Position numbers and translations under genes: made by a program. This document shows, piece by piece, positions 1 through 8,591 of a stretch of 64,000 nt of DNA. How positions within the stretch are numbered: position 1 is the stretch's first letter; the number at the start of each line of letters is the position of its first letter. This stretch comes from CAWVSB01 sp046710535. GTDB taxonomy: Bacteria > Pseudomonadota > Gammaproteobacteria > Pseudomonadales > CAWVSB01. Under the pieces are notes generated by a model, which ran no database searches, was not told the origin of the DNA, and saw nothing but the letters and a program-made list of their open reading frames with translations. The DNA is taken from the NCBI GenBank assembly GCA_046710535.1, contig JBKEHH010000006.1:1-64000 (forward strand), in the 5' to 3' direction.

Positions 1-107
1 GTTACTTGATGGGGTACTATAATTACCAAAGGCCGCATACATTTAATCAGGGTTTAGCTCCAGCGATAGCTGAAGAAAAACCTTATTCAATGTCCAAAAT
101 TACTTGA
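1..107 (+). mobile_element. IS3-family transposase, C-terminal end (partial, enters from the left edge)
   Basis: An open frame enters from the left edge (codons in phase with base 3) and stops at TGA 105-107. Its last 34 residues contain YYNYQRPH, followed by a GLAPAIAEEK stretch. This is the typical C-terminus of the OrfB/integrase (rve) protein of IS3-family elements, which end in a Y-N-x-x-RPH segment and a short A-E-E-K-type tail. Only the tail is visible, so the catalytic DDE residues, the frameshift region and the left end cannot be judged. Family assignment rests on remembered motif similarity over a short stretch. Confidence 0.72.
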
Positions 108-115
108 CCACTACA
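93..115. repeat. Candidate right terminal inverted repeat of the IS3 element
   Basis: Read on the minus strand from base 115, the sequence begins TGTAGTGGTCAAGTAATTTT. This resembles the TG-starting ends I recall for one group of IS3 elements whose transposase stop codon lies inside the terminal repeat. The transposase stop (105-107) falls within it. The left end is outside the window, so the repeat pairing and the target duplication cannot be tested here. Confidence 0.42.
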
Positions 116-650
116 AGTTGCGTAAGGTAGTAACGGCCCATTCGGCGCGAGGGTCAATATAGTCGATTCTTTTCATTGTCATTTGAGAAGCGATTTTTTC
201 ATACTCAGCTTTTTTTAGTCTATCCATTGTTGGATTGGGATCATGTGGTATCCACGGATGCAGGTAAATTACTGTATTTACTTTGGCTTGCAGTAATTCT
301 TTTGCACAGCCAAAGCAAGGTTGCATAGAGGTGTACATAGTGGCGCCTTCAACAGATATCCCAAAGCGCGCCGCTGCCAACAAAGCATTTTGTTCGGCAT
401 GAACACAAATACATAAATCGTAGCCGGTACCAGATTCAAACTGTTGATTAGGATTGTCGCAACGCAGACAGCCACCATCTAGGCAATTGGTCATGCCTGA
501 CGGAGTGCCGTTATAGCCAGTAGAAACTACCCGGTTACCCTTTACGATAGTTGCCGCCACACGGTTGCCTGTGCAGTTCGCCTTCTCGCGTACAGCAAGG
601 GTTATACCCATATAGTATTCGTCGGTAGAGGGAAGTTGTTCTGAGGGCAT
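111..650 (-). CDS. dCMP/deoxycytidylate deaminase family protein
   Basis: This is a zinc-dependent deaminase of the CMP/dCMP deaminase fold, 179 aa, probably converting dCMP to dUMP for thymidylate synthesis in the cytoplasm. The zinc site is clear: HAE at residues 84-86 (His ligand plus catalytic Glu), and PCFGC with Cys112 and Cys115. An extra Cys-rich insertion (residues about 56-64, with C56, C61, C64) is common in the ComEB/dCMP deaminase branch. The ATG at 650 gives a normal length. The gene lies downstream of purN on the same strand, a nucleotide-metabolism neighbourhood. Oddity: the stop codon (complement of 111-113) lies inside the apparent IS3 end, so the last residue or two may be supplied by the insertion. 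Substrate specificity is inferred from family resemblance. Confidence 0.85.
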   Translation of the reverse strand: MPSEQLPSTDEYYMGITLAVREKANCTGNRVAATIVKGNRVVSTGYNGTPSGMTNCLDGGCLRCDNPNQQFESGTGYDLCICVHAEQNALLAAARFGISVEGATMYTSMQPCFGCAKELLQAKVNTVIYLHPWIPHDPNPTMDRLKKAEYEKIASQMTMKRIDYIDPRAEWAVTTLRNL

Positions 651-679
651 AATAAAACCTAGGTTGCGGATAAAAAATA

Positions 680-1351
680 CTAGCTAACAATATATCCGCT
701 AGCGGGTAGTTGTTTGTTATCTAAAAAGCTGTGGTTATTGTCAATCTTTAGGCGGCCATTGGCAAACCAAGCTACCGCAATAGGATAAATTTTGTGCTCC
801 AAGACTAGCACTTGTTGCGCAACCTCTACCGCACTGTTGCAGCGTGTTATATCAGTTTGCGCTTGAATAATTACCGGGCCGCCGTCGAGTTCTTCACTCA
901 CAAAATGGACTGCACAACCGGCATGGCTATCACCAGCGTCTAAAGCGCGCTGGTGGGTATTTAAACCGGGGTATTTAGGCAGTAGCGACGGATGAATGTT
1001 GATCAACTTGCCTTTAAACTGTTTTACAAAGCCATCACTAAGAATTCTCATAAAGCCTGCCAGCACGATTAAATCAGGTTTGTAGCCATCCAAGGTATTG
1101 GCGAGTACTTCGTCAAAAGCTTCACGTGTTGGATACAATTTGTGGTCTAAAGTGACTCGATCTATGCCAGCTTTGGCAGCACGCTCCAAACCTTTGACAT
1201 CTGGCCGGTTAGAAATTACCGCACAAATTTGATAGCCAAGATTAGTCGTATCGCTAGAATTAGCCGCATCAATAATAGCTTGCAGATTACTGCCGCTGCC
1301 AGAGATTAATACCGCTACTCGGTAGCGCTGATTTTGACTATTAGCCTGCAA
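680..1351 (-). CDS. purN: Phosphoribosylglycinamide formyltransferase 1 (GAR transformylase)
   Basis: PurN transfers a formyl group from 10-formyltetrahydrofolate to GAR, the third step of de novo purine synthesis. The 223-aa protein has the N-terminal phosphate-binding segment VLISGSGSNLQAI (residues 14-26). It also has the catalytic set Asn118 and His120 in INIHPSLLP and Asp156 in SEELDGGP, with the HQRALDAG and GCAVHFV blocks between them. Length is normal. It starts 4 bases after the purM stop, so purM and purN are co-transcribed and probably translationally coupled, the usual gammaproteobacterial arrangement. Nothing looks damaged. Confidence 0.96.
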   Translation of the reverse strand: MQANSQNQRYRVAVLISGSGSNLQAIIDAANSSDTTNLGYQICAVISNRPDVKGLERAAKAGIDRVTLDHKLYPTREAFDEVLANTLDGYKPDLIVLAGFMRILSDGFVKQFKGKLINIHPSLLPKYPGLNTHQRALDAGDSHAGCAVHFVSEELDGGPVIIQAQTDITRCNSAVEVAQQVLVLEHKIYPIAVAWFANGRLKIDNNHSFLDNKQLPASGYIVS

Positions 1352-1355
1352 TGGA

Positions 1356-2402
1356 CTAAACCAGTTCTATCGCGTCTTCATCATCAGTTTTGTCTTTAAT
1401 ACTGCCCAATACCCATGCTTGCTCGCCTTGTTCGGCTAATAGTGCAATTGCGGCATCAACGTTTTCTGCATCGACGCAAGCTACCATACCTACACCGCAG
1501 TTAAAGGTGCGCAGCATTTCAAAGTCTTCTATACCGCCGTTTTTTTGTAGCCAGCCAAAAATTTCTGGTTGCTGCCAGCTATTGGTATCTACCACTGCTT
1601 TGGTGCCTTCGGGTAAAACACGAGGCAAATTTTCAGGCAAACCACCGCCAGTAATATGAGCCAGGGCTTTAACTGGCATAGCTTTAATAAGTGCTAACAA
1701 TGCTTTCACATAAATACGGGTGGGGGTGAGCAGGGTTTCACCTAAGGTGCTGTCGCCAAATGGAGAGTCTACCGATTCACCGCTGACTTCTAAAACTTTA
1801 CGAATTAGTGAGTAACCATTTGAATGAGGGCCGCTAGAGGCGATACCTAAAAGTACGTCACCTGATTTAACGGTACTGCCGTCAATTAATTCAGACTTTT
1901 CCACCACGCCGACACAAAAACCGGCTAAGTCGTAGTCTTCACCTTCATACATACCAGGCATTTCAGCGGTTTCACCGCCTATAAGTGCACAGCCTGAGAT
2001 CTCACAGCCGGTTGAAATGCCACTGATAACAGCCGTTGCCGTATCCAAATCTAGCTTGCCAGTGGCGTAATAATCTAAAAAGAATAGTGGTTCAGCGCCG
2101 GTGACGATTAGGTCGTTAGTGCACATAGATACCAAGTCGATACCAATAGTGTCATGCTTGCCGATTTCTAAGGCTAGGCGTAATTTTGTACCAACACCGT
2201 CGGTGCCAGACACTAACACGGGTTGTTTGTAGCCCTCAGGGATTTCACACAAGGCACCAAAACCACCTAAATTACCCATAACCTCGGGGCGATATGTACG
2301 TTTTGCATGGGGTTTAATACGTTCGATTAGTGCATTGCCAGCGTCGATATCTACGCCGGCGTCTTTATAGCTCAAAGAAGGTGATGCTTCAGACTTGCTC
2401 AT
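1356..2402 (-). CDS. purM: Phosphoribosylformylglycinamidine cyclo-ligase (AIR synthetase)
   Basis: PurM closes the imidazole ring of AIR from FGAM using ATP, step five of purine synthesis. The 348-aa protein matches the family length. It shows the N-terminal SYKDAGVDIDAGN segment that is nearly invariant in PurM, the SGTDGVGTKL nucleotide-binding block (about residues 65-74), GGETAEMPGMY (about 142-152), ASSGPHSNGYSL, and HITGGGLPENLPR near residue 250. It is the first gene of the purM-purN unit. The upstream 120 bases form a divergent intergenic region with the DUF2066 gene. No clear PurR-type operator was identified there. Confidence 0.97.
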   Translation of the reverse strand: MSKSEASPSLSYKDAGVDIDAGNALIERIKPHAKRTYRPEVMGNLGGFGALCEIPEGYKQPVLVSGTDGVGTKLRLALEIGKHDTIGIDLVSMCTNDLIVTGAEPLFFLDYYATGKLDLDTATAVISGISTGCEISGCALIGGETAEMPGMYEGEDYDLAGFCVGVVEKSELIDGSTVKSGDVLLGIASSGPHSNGYSLIRKVLEVSGESVDSPFGDSTLGETLLTPTRIYVKALLALIKAMPVKALAHITGGGLPENLPRVLPEGTKAVVDTNSWQQPEIFGWLQKNGGIEDFEMLRTFNCGVGMVACVDAENVDAAIALLAEQGEQAWVLGSIKDKTDDEDAIELV

Positions 2403-2545
2403 TCAAATGTTCCATGGGGGTTGGTTAAAAAGGCGTCGCTATTTTAGCAGGTGGACAGGCGCTGCACCATAATTTGAATTGGTTTTTGTTCCAAGCTTTA
2501 AATCACTGCTAGAATGGCGGCCTAGTGCGTTTTAACAGTACTCAT

Positions 2546-3649
2546 ATGGAGAATAATTTGTTCATTACCCGCCTTTTGCTGCTTTGTGGCATGGCTTTGT
2601 CTGCAGTTGTAGCAATTAATGCAGCAGCCAACCCTGTTGAAAACTTATATGTTGAGAGCGTTGCCGTCGCTGATCAGCAAGCAATTGCCCGCAGCGAGGC
2701 AGCAGCAACTGGCATGGCGCCAGTGTTGATTAGAGTATCTGGCAGTAGCACTGTGCTGCTAAATAGCGATATTCAGCGGGCAATAAAAAATGCAGCGCGC
2801 TATTTAAATAAGTTTTCCTATCAAAAAACGCCGCCATCGGCGGACAGTAGTATCGAGGGCCTTCAGCCGCTGCCTTATACTTTAGAGCTGCAATTTAGAA
2901 AACCAGCAATATTGGATTTATTGCGAGCGAGTAACGAACCTATCTGGGCTGAAGATCGCCCGGCAACATTGGTGTGGTTGGTGGTTGATGATTTGGCGGG
3001 GCGCAGACTGCCGCTAGGGGATGATGAAACCGAGCTCAGGCAAATTGTCGAGGAAAGTGCAGCTAGACGTGGGTTGCCACTTGTTTGGCCAGTGTATGAT
3101 TTACAAGAACAAGCGACTGTAAGTTTGGATTCATTGTGGGCAGCAGATCCTGATGCGATTGCCTTGGCGTCCCAGCGTTATGATGTTAGCGGTACGCTGC
3201 TTGGGCGGTTACTAGGAACTTCTGATGGCAAGTGGAGAGTCGCTTGGGAATACAATTTTAGTGATGGATCCACTTATTGGGATAGCGAGTGCGAAGTATT
3301 AGCAAATTGTATTAACGGTCCAATTGATGCGGTGGCAGAGTTGATGTCGTCACGTTATGCCTTGATCAGCACCGACCAAGGTAATGTGGCAAAGGTTAAA
3401 ATAGTAGGCGTTAGCTCGTTTGAAGATTACGGGACTTTGTTATTTTATTTTAAACAGCTAATTGCCGTTAGTGATGTTGCCTTGAGTAGCATTAAAGGTG
3501 ATGTGTTTGAGTTTACCCTCGGGTTGACCGCTAACCGCACCAAGCTTGAAGAGCTTATTAGCTTAAATAAGCGCCTGGTGCCAGTGCCAACCGCAGAAGG
3601 TAGTGACGAGGCGGTTAGTGATAACAGTTTGGTATACCAATGGCGTTAA
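2546..3649 (+). CDS. DUF2066 domain-containing exported protein
   Basis: This is a member of the DUF2066 family, uncharacterised exported proteins of gammaproteobacteria often found next to hda and purM, as here. An N-terminal hydrophobic stretch (FITRLLLLCGMALSAVVAI) followed by NAAANP looks like a Sec signal peptide, so the mature protein is probably periplasmic. The remaining 330 or so residues are soluble with no recognisable catalytic motif. Start choice is uncertain. The frame is open from a GTG at 2525, has an ATG at 2546, and has a TTG at 2558 that is preceded at good spacing by TGGAGAA. All three keep the signal peptide. No function is assigned; the conserved neighbourhood is the main information. 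Confidence 0.82.
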   Translation: MENNLFITRLLLLCGMALSAVVAINAAANPVENLYVESVAVADQQAIARSEAAATGMAPVLIRVSGSSTVLLNSDIQRAIKNAARYLNKFSYQKTPPSADSSIEGLQPLPYTLELQFRKPAILDLLRASNEPIWAEDRPATLVWLVVDDLAGRRLPLGDDETELRQIVEESAARRGLPLVWPVYDLQEQATVSLDSLWAADPDAIALASQRYDVSGTLLGRLLGTSDGKWRVAWEYNFSDGSTYWDSECEVLANCINGPIDAVAELMSSRYALISTDQGNVAKVKIVGVSSFEDYGTLLFYFKQLIAVSDVALSSIKGDVFEFTLGLTANRTKLEELISLNKRLVPVPTAEGSDEAVSDNSLVYQWR

Positions 3650-3710
3650 CTAGGGCGCTTGTTAATTTTAAATCATCAGCAATAATTTTTGCTCAAGTAA
3701 GGTTGTCTTA

Positions 3711-4412
3711 ATGCAGCAGCTTACCTTATCTGTTGGTCTGAATGATGAGGCCACCTTCGACAGTTTTTATACCAGCGACGCTAATAAATTAACGCTAAAT
3801 ACGCTTAGTGGTAGTTTACGTGAAGAAACCGATAGCATTATTTATCTCTATGGCAGTGCTAACAGTGGTCGGTCACATTTATTGCAAGCAGTGTGTCACC
3901 AGGCCGATGTGCTTGGCTTATCCGTAGTGTACCTGCCGCTTGCCGATATGCAGCTGTATGACCCGAGTGAGATTTTTGAGGGTTTAGAATCACAGCAAGT
4001 CTTATGTTTAGATGACATTGACACTATTGCTGGTAATGACTTGTGGGAGCATGAAATTTTTAATTTGTATAATCGGGTATTGGCTGTTGGCGGGTATGTG
4101 GTGTTTTCAGCAAATTGTGCGCCTAAAGCATTGGCATTGAAGCTGCCTGATTTACAGTCTCGCCTAGCTCAATTCTTAGTCTTAAAGATTCAGTCGCTAG
4201 CTGATGAGGATAAACAAATTGCATTGCAGTTGCGTGCAAAAATACGTGGTATGCAGTTAGATAATGAGGTGGTGCGTTATATGTTGCGCCACGGTCAGCG
4301 CGATATGACTTATTTAATAAATGGTCTTGATAAGCTAGACAAAGCCTCTCTTAATCAGCAGCGCCGAATCACCATCCCTTTTGCTAAACAAGTATTACCG
4401 GCTGTCAGCTAG
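3711..4412 (+). CDS. hda: DnaA regulatory inactivator Hda
   Basis: Hda is a AAA+ DnaA homologue that binds the DNA-loaded sliding clamp and stimulates ATP hydrolysis by DnaA, preventing re-initiation. The 233-aa protein begins QQLTLSVGL, matching the clamp-binding motif at the Hda N-terminus. The Walker A region reads YGSANSGRSHLL, in which the usual GK[ST] is replaced by GRSH, as is typical for Hda. The Walker B is CLDDIDTI (about residues 99-106). Length matches the family (about 230 aa) and there is no DNA-binding domain IV. It follows the DUF2066 gene by 61 bases and is followed after one base by the zinc-finger gene, suggesting one transcript. Confidence 0.93.
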   Translation: MQQLTLSVGLNDEATFDSFYTSDANKLTLNTLSGSLREETDSIIYLYGSANSGRSHLLQAVCHQADVLGLSVVYLPLADMQLYDPSEIFEGLESQQVLCLDDIDTIAGNDLWEHEIFNLYNRVLAVGGYVVFSANCAPKALALKLPDLQSRLAQFLVLKIQSLADEDKQIALQLRAKIRGMQLDNEVVRYMLRHGQRDMTYLINGLDKLDKASLNQQRRITIPFAKQVLPAVS

Positions 4413-4413
4413 T

Positions 4414-4779
4414 ATGAATAAAGAACTAACGCCTCAGCAAATTGATCAGTTAGCCCTGCTAATTAACAATCAATTACATGAGTTCACAGTTCGAATAGAT
4501 AGCTTACATGAGCAAGCAGAGCCAGTTGTGTTAGATCAGCAAAGTATCGGCAGGGTGTCTCGAATTGATGCGATTACGCAGCAGCAAATAGCAAAAGCCG
4601 GTGAACGCCAAGCAATAGAGAAAATAAAACAATTACACGCAGCGCAATTAAAAATATCAGACGATGATTATGGTTGGTGCGAGGCTTGCGGCGACGCGAT
4701 TGGATTTGAGCGCTTATCCATTCAGCCCGAAGTAATAAAGTGTTTACGCTGCCAGCAAATTGATGAGATAAATAGTTAA
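4414..4779 (+). CDS. TraR/DksA-type C4 zinc-finger protein
   Basis: A 121-aa protein with an N-terminal helical or coiled-coil region and a C-terminal four-cysteine zinc finger (WCEACGD followed by KCLRCQ), the arrangement of DksA/TraR proteins that enter the RNA polymerase secondary channel. It is shorter than E. coli DksA (151 aa) and closer to the YbiI/TraR-like group, so a role in modulating transcription is possible but not shown. The ATG at 4414 is chosen over an in-frame ATG at 4381 because the latter lies inside hda, and the 4414 start follows the hda stop directly. The next gene (MFS) starts 4 bases after the stop, so this sits within a tight operon. Confidence 0.82.
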   Translation: MNKELTPQQIDQLALLINNQLHEFTVRIDSLHEQAEPVVLDQQSIGRVSRIDAITQQQIAKAGERQAIEKIKQLHAAQLKISDDDYGWCEACGDAIGFERLSIQPEVIKCLRCQQIDEINS

Positions 4780-4782
4780 GCG

Positions 4783-6117
4783 ATGTCATCTCAGCAACAG
4801 CCCTATCCGGCTCGGCGTTATTCTATTTATGTGCTAGTAGTATTATTGCTGGCTTATATTTTGTCGTTTATAGATCGCAATGTACTAGCAATGTTGGTGG
4901 GGCCGATTAGGCAAGAATTTGAAATTTCCGATTTCCAATTCAGTATTTTGCATGGCTGGGCTTTTACGATTTTTTATATATTTTTGGGTTTACCTATCGG
5001 CTGGCTAGCCGACAGATACAGCCGTAAATGGATTATCACTGGCGGCGTATTTTTTTGGAGCATAATGACCGTCGCTTGCGGTTTGGCGAGAAGTTTCGGT
5101 AGTTTATTTGTTACCAGAATTGGTGTCGGCGTGGGCGAGGCGGCATTATCGCCGCCAACATACTCTTTGCTTAGTGACTATTTTCCACCCAATAGATTGC
5201 GCTGGGCCACTGCAGTTTTTGCCACCGGTATAACCATCGGCAGTGGTAGTTCTTACATTGTCGGCGGCCAGGTCTATGAATACTTTGCTGGTTTAGATGA
5301 GCTGGTGTTGCCGATATTAGGCCAGTTTAGTGCATGGCAGGCAACTTTCGTGGCAGTAGGTCTGCCAGGCTTGTTAATAGTATTGTTGTTGCTGTTTGTA
5401 AAAGAGCCGCCACGGCGAAAAGCGAATGCGCAAGATAGTGGCAAAGAAGTTCCAGTCAAAGAAGTTTTGGCATTCTTAAAGCAGCATTGGCAAGTCTATA
5501 CCGCCTTAATGATGGGGGTGTCGGCCATGTCTATTATAGGCTATGGCACGCTTACTTGGTTTCCCGAATTTTTGCAACGCAGCTATGCCATGCCTAAAAC
5601 CGAAGCCGGAAATTCACTTGGTTCTATCTTTTTAATAGCAGGTACTGCGGGCACACTCTGCGGCGCATTTTTCGCTACCTTGCTTGAAAAATTTGGCTAT
5701 AAGGATGCCAATATGCGAGTGGTTATGCTGGCGGCTCTAATCGCCATGATGCCTGCCGTGGCTGCGCCATTAATGCCTGAGTCAGAATATGCTTTACTGC
5801 TCACTTGGCCGGTTATCTTTATTCACTACACCCACTTTGGTGTAGCGGTAGCCGGTTTAGCGATTATTACTCCTAATCGGATGCGCGCGCAGGTTGCTGC
5901 CTTATTGTTGTTTTTAACCAATTTATTTGGCTTGGCTTTGGGTGGTAGTTTTGTCGCATTTTTTACTGACTTTGTTTATGGTGAGGACTTAGCTTTAGGT
6001 AAATCAATAGCGACGGTGTCGGCTATTATGTATCCGCTGGCGGCAATATTAATTGGCTGGGGTTTGCGCCATTATCGAAACATGCTTGATTATAATGAGA
6101 GAATTTGTGATGAATAA
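4783..6117 (+). CDS. MFS transporter, spinster-like
   Basis: A 444-aa inner-membrane major facilitator with about 12 predicted hydrophobic segments. The signature loop after helix 2 reads GWLADRYSRKW (about residues 73-83). The N-terminus LSFIDRNVLAMLVGPIRQEFEISDFQ resembles the spinster/hexuronate-like branch of bacterial MFS proteins. The segment RIGVGVGEAALSPPTYSLLSDYF in helix 4 also fits that branch. Substrate cannot be read from sequence. It starts 4 bases after the zinc-finger gene and its end overlaps the phosphatase start by 8 bases, so translational coupling with the phosphatase is likely; that hints at handling of a phosphorylated compound or its product, but this is only inference. 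Confidence 0.85.
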   Translation: MSSQQQPYPARRYSIYVLVVLLLAYILSFIDRNVLAMLVGPIRQEFEISDFQFSILHGWAFTIFYIFLGLPIGWLADRYSRKWIITGGVFFWSIMTVACGLARSFGSLFVTRIGVGVGEAALSPPTYSLLSDYFPPNRLRWATAVFATGITIGSGSSYIVGGQVYEYFAGLDELVLPILGQFSAWQATFVAVGLPGLLIVLLLLFVKEPPRRKANAQDSGKEVPVKEVLAFLKQHWQVYTALMMGVSAMSIIGYGTLTWFPEFLQRSYAMPKTEAGNSLGSIFLIAGTAGTLCGAFFATLLEKFGYKDANMRVVMLAALIAMMPAVAAPLMPESEYALLLTWPVIFIHYTHFGVAVAGLAIITPNRMRAQVAALLLFLTNLFGLALGGSFVAFFTDFVYGEDLALGKSIATVSAIMYPLAAILIGWGLRHYRNMLDYNERICDE

Positions 6118-7609
6118 ATTATTAATTTTGGCGACAGCTGCGACCTTGACGGCCTGTACTTCGGTTGATTCCGAAGTTTCATTAGATTCACCACAGGATA
6201 ATGCAACTGTTGATGTTAGTGAGCATCCAAAGACTAATGAATGGTATAGCCAGGGCCAAGCGGCAGTCGCCCAGCGCGCTAATATCCCACTCAATACTAA
6301 TAAAGCTAAAAACGTTATTTTATTTATTGCTGACGGTATGGGTATTTCAACCATTACTGCCGCACGTATATATGACGGTCAGAGTAGGGGCGAGACAGGT
6401 GAAGAAAACAGTTTGTCGTTTGAGGCTTTTCCTAGCTTAGCTTTAGTTAAAACTTATAATACCGACGCCCAAGTACCGGATTCAGCCGGTACCGCAAGTG
6501 CTATGAATACAGGGATAAAAACAGCGATTGGCGTTATTTCTCAGGCGGCTGATCAAGAAAATGAATGTTACGGTCCAAGCAAAGATTTTCCTAAAACTAT
6601 CGCTGAGATTGCCGAAGCAAAAGGCTTGGCAACCGGCGTAGTGTCAACCGCCTCAATTACTCATGCGACTCCGGCTGCAGTTTATGCCCATTCACCGACC
6701 CGTGACTGGGAGGCAGATGCAAATGTTCCGGCCGATAAAAGTGCTCTTGGCTGTCAAGATATTGCACAGCAACTGGTTCAGTTTTCAATCGGTGACGGCA
6801 TTGATGTAGCTCTTGGCGGTGGTAAGCGCTATTTTTATCCTAATGATGATGGTGGCGAGCGAAAAGATGGCAGAGACCTAGTTGATGAATGGCAGCAGAA
6901 ATATACTGATGGCGCCTTTGTGACTAATGCTGAAGAGTTGAGTCAGGCTACAAAAACTAACGACAAACTATTCGGTTTATTTAGCAGTAAACATATGGCG
7001 TTTGAGGCCGACAGAAGTGCAACGCAAGAACCGTCATTAACTGAAATGACGGCTTCAGCAATTGATGTATTAAGCCGCAATAAAGATGGCTATTTTTTGA
7101 TGGTAGAAAGTGGTCGAGTTGATCATGCTCATCATGCGACCAATGCTTATCGTGCTTTAACAGACGCTCAAGAGTTTTCTCGCGCTGTGCAAGCTGCGGT
7201 TGAAACAGTGAATTTGGATGAGACCTTAATATTAGTAACTGCCGACCACTCTCATGTCTTCACCATTGCTGGCTACCCCGAACGCGGCAATCCTATTTTA
7301 GGTTTTGTTGCTTGGAGTGACGGTGGTTCGCGCGAATATACTAATGCCGCCGACGGTAAGCCTTATACAACTTTGGGTTATCATAACGGACCGAATGCTA
7401 CTACCGATGGACGTAAAGAGGTTACTGAAGAGGAAGTGTTGAACGATAATTATTTGCAGGAGACAGCAATAGAAATGAGTTCAGAAACCCATAGTGGTGA
7501 AGATGTTGCTTTGTTTGCTGTTGGCCCTTGGTCGCATTTGGTAAACGGCGTAATAGAACAAAATGAGATCTTCCACATTATTGATCATGCGATGGGCTTG
7601 ACTAAATAG
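6110..7609 (+). CDS. Alkaline phosphatase family lipoprotein
   Basis: A PhoA-type alkaline phosphatase that hydrolyses phosphate monoesters outside the cytoplasm. From the ATG at 6110 the protein is 499 aa. Its signal is MNKLLILATAATLTAC, a short hydrophobic stretch ending in a lipobox-like L-T-A-C, so it is probably a lipid-anchored periplasmic protein. The core shows LFIADGMG (metal ligand Asp), the nucleophile motif VPDSAGTASAM, SGRVDHAHHA (metal ligands), and TADHSH near the C-terminus. Length is normal for the family. The ATG at 6110 is preferred to an upstream in-frame start at 6053 because only it gives the lipoprotein signal. A strong terminator follows at 7663. No pho box was identified; expression appears to follow the MFS gene. 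Confidence 0.92.
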   Translation: MNKLLILATAATLTACTSVDSEVSLDSPQDNATVDVSEHPKTNEWYSQGQAAVAQRANIPLNTNKAKNVILFIADGMGISTITAARIYDGQSRGETGEENSLSFEAFPSLALVKTYNTDAQVPDSAGTASAMNTGIKTAIGVISQAADQENECYGPSKDFPKTIAEIAEAKGLATGVVSTASITHATPAAVYAHSPTRDWEADANVPADKSALGCQDIAQQLVQFSIGDGIDVALGGGKRYFYPNDDGGERKDGRDLVDEWQQKYTDGAFVTNAEELSQATKTNDKLFGLFSSKHMAFEADRSATQEPSLTEMTASAIDVLSRNKDGYFLMVESGRVDHAHHATNAYRALTDAQEFSRAVQAAVETVNLDETLILVTADHSHVFTIAGYPERGNPILGFVAWSDGGSREYTNAADGKPYTTLGYHNGPNATTDGRKEVTEEEVLNDNYLQETAIEMSSETHSGEDVALFAVGPWSHLVNGVIEQNEIFHIIDHAMGLTK

Positions 7610-7662
7610 CCGTCAGATAAGGAGCTTTAGTCTAGATAGTTTTAATGTAGATTAGAGCGACT

Positions 7663-7698
7663 AAAAAGGGAGCCAAATTACTTTGGCTCCCTTTTTTT
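7663..7698. terminator. Bidirectional rho-independent terminator
   Basis: AAAAAGGGAGCCAAA pairs perfectly with TTTGGCTCCCTTTTT around a 4-base loop. The A tract on one side and T tract on the other make it functional in both directions. It separates the convergent phosphatase (plus) and SPFH (minus) genes. Confidence 0.9.
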
Positions 7699-7715
7699 GA
7701 CTGTTTTTTTATAGC

Positions 7716-8567
7716 TTACTTTTTACCCATTAAGCCTTGAATAGCGGCTGGTATATCGGCTGGGAAGACAACAGATTTAGCATTGTCTGATTTTGCTAAA
7801 GACCCTAGCGAATTAATATATTTCTCGCCTAATAAATAAACTACCGGCATTTCACGCTCACCAATTGCCTCAGTTACTAGCTCGATAGATTTCTGACTGG
7901 CTTGCGCCAGAATAATTTGCGCTTCCGCTTCTAACTTAGAAGCTTCTAGTTTTCCTTGTGCGTCTAAAATTGCAGCCTGCTTGTCGCCGTCGGCGCGAGT
8001 TACGGTGGCTCGTCTGGCTCGTTCAGCGGCTGCTTGCTCTTCCATAGCATGTTGCATAGTACTGGATGGATTGACGTCTTGAATCTCAACCGTCTTCAGC
8101 GTGATACCCCAATCAGAAATATCATCTGAAATAGCAGCTTTTAGTTTTGCCTTAATATACTCACGCGAAGATAGCGCTTCATCTAATGCCATCTCACCGA
8201 CGATTGAACGCAAGGAGGTCTGTACTAGGGTTTGGATAGCAATCACATAATCTTCAACACCATATACTGCTTTCTCGGGTGCGCTAATATTGATATAGGC
8301 AACTGCATTAGTAACCAATATCGCATTATCTTTAGTAATAACTTCTTGTGACGGAATATCCATCACAATGTCTTTAGTGGTTACTTTATGAGAAACGTCA
8401 TCAACATAGGGAATGATGAAGTTTAACCCCGGCATCAACGATGCATGATATTTACCAAGACGTTGTACAATCCACTTGGAGCCTTGTGGCACCTGTCGTA
8501 CGCCCTTTAATGCAGTGATAACTACAAAAGCAAATATTGCTAATGTGACAATTAAGCCTGAACTCAT
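7716..8567 (-). CDS. SPFH/stomatin-like membrane protein (QmcA/paraslipin type)
   Basis: A 283-aa SPFH-domain protein: one N-terminal membrane segment (residues about 3-18), then the SPFH core starting VPQGSKWIVQRLGKYHASLMPGL. After that comes an Ala/Glu/Arg-rich helical stretch (EEQAAAERARRATVTRADGDKQAA, about residues 178-201) that mediates oligomerisation in this family. It probably forms multimeric membrane platforms that support protease or quality-control function, as known for QmcA and stomatins. It lies 24 bases downstream of an NfeD-family gene, the standard SPFH-NfeD pairing. Length is slightly short of QmcA (305 aa) but complete. Confidence 0.9.
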   Translation of the reverse strand: MSSGLIVTLAIFAFVVITALKGVRQVPQGSKWIVQRLGKYHASLMPGLNFIIPYVDDVSHKVTTKDIVMDIPSQEVITKDNAILVTNAVAYINISAPEKAVYGVEDYVIAIQTLVQTSLRSIVGEMALDEALSSREYIKAKLKAAISDDISDWGITLKTVEIQDVNPSSTMQHAMEEQAAAERARRATVTRADGDKQAAILDAQGKLEASKLEAEAQIILAQASQKSIELVTEAIGEREMPVVYLLGEKYINSLGSLAKSDNAKSVVFPADIPAAIQGLMGKK

Positions 8568-8591
8568 GATTTTCTCCGATTAATAAAATTG

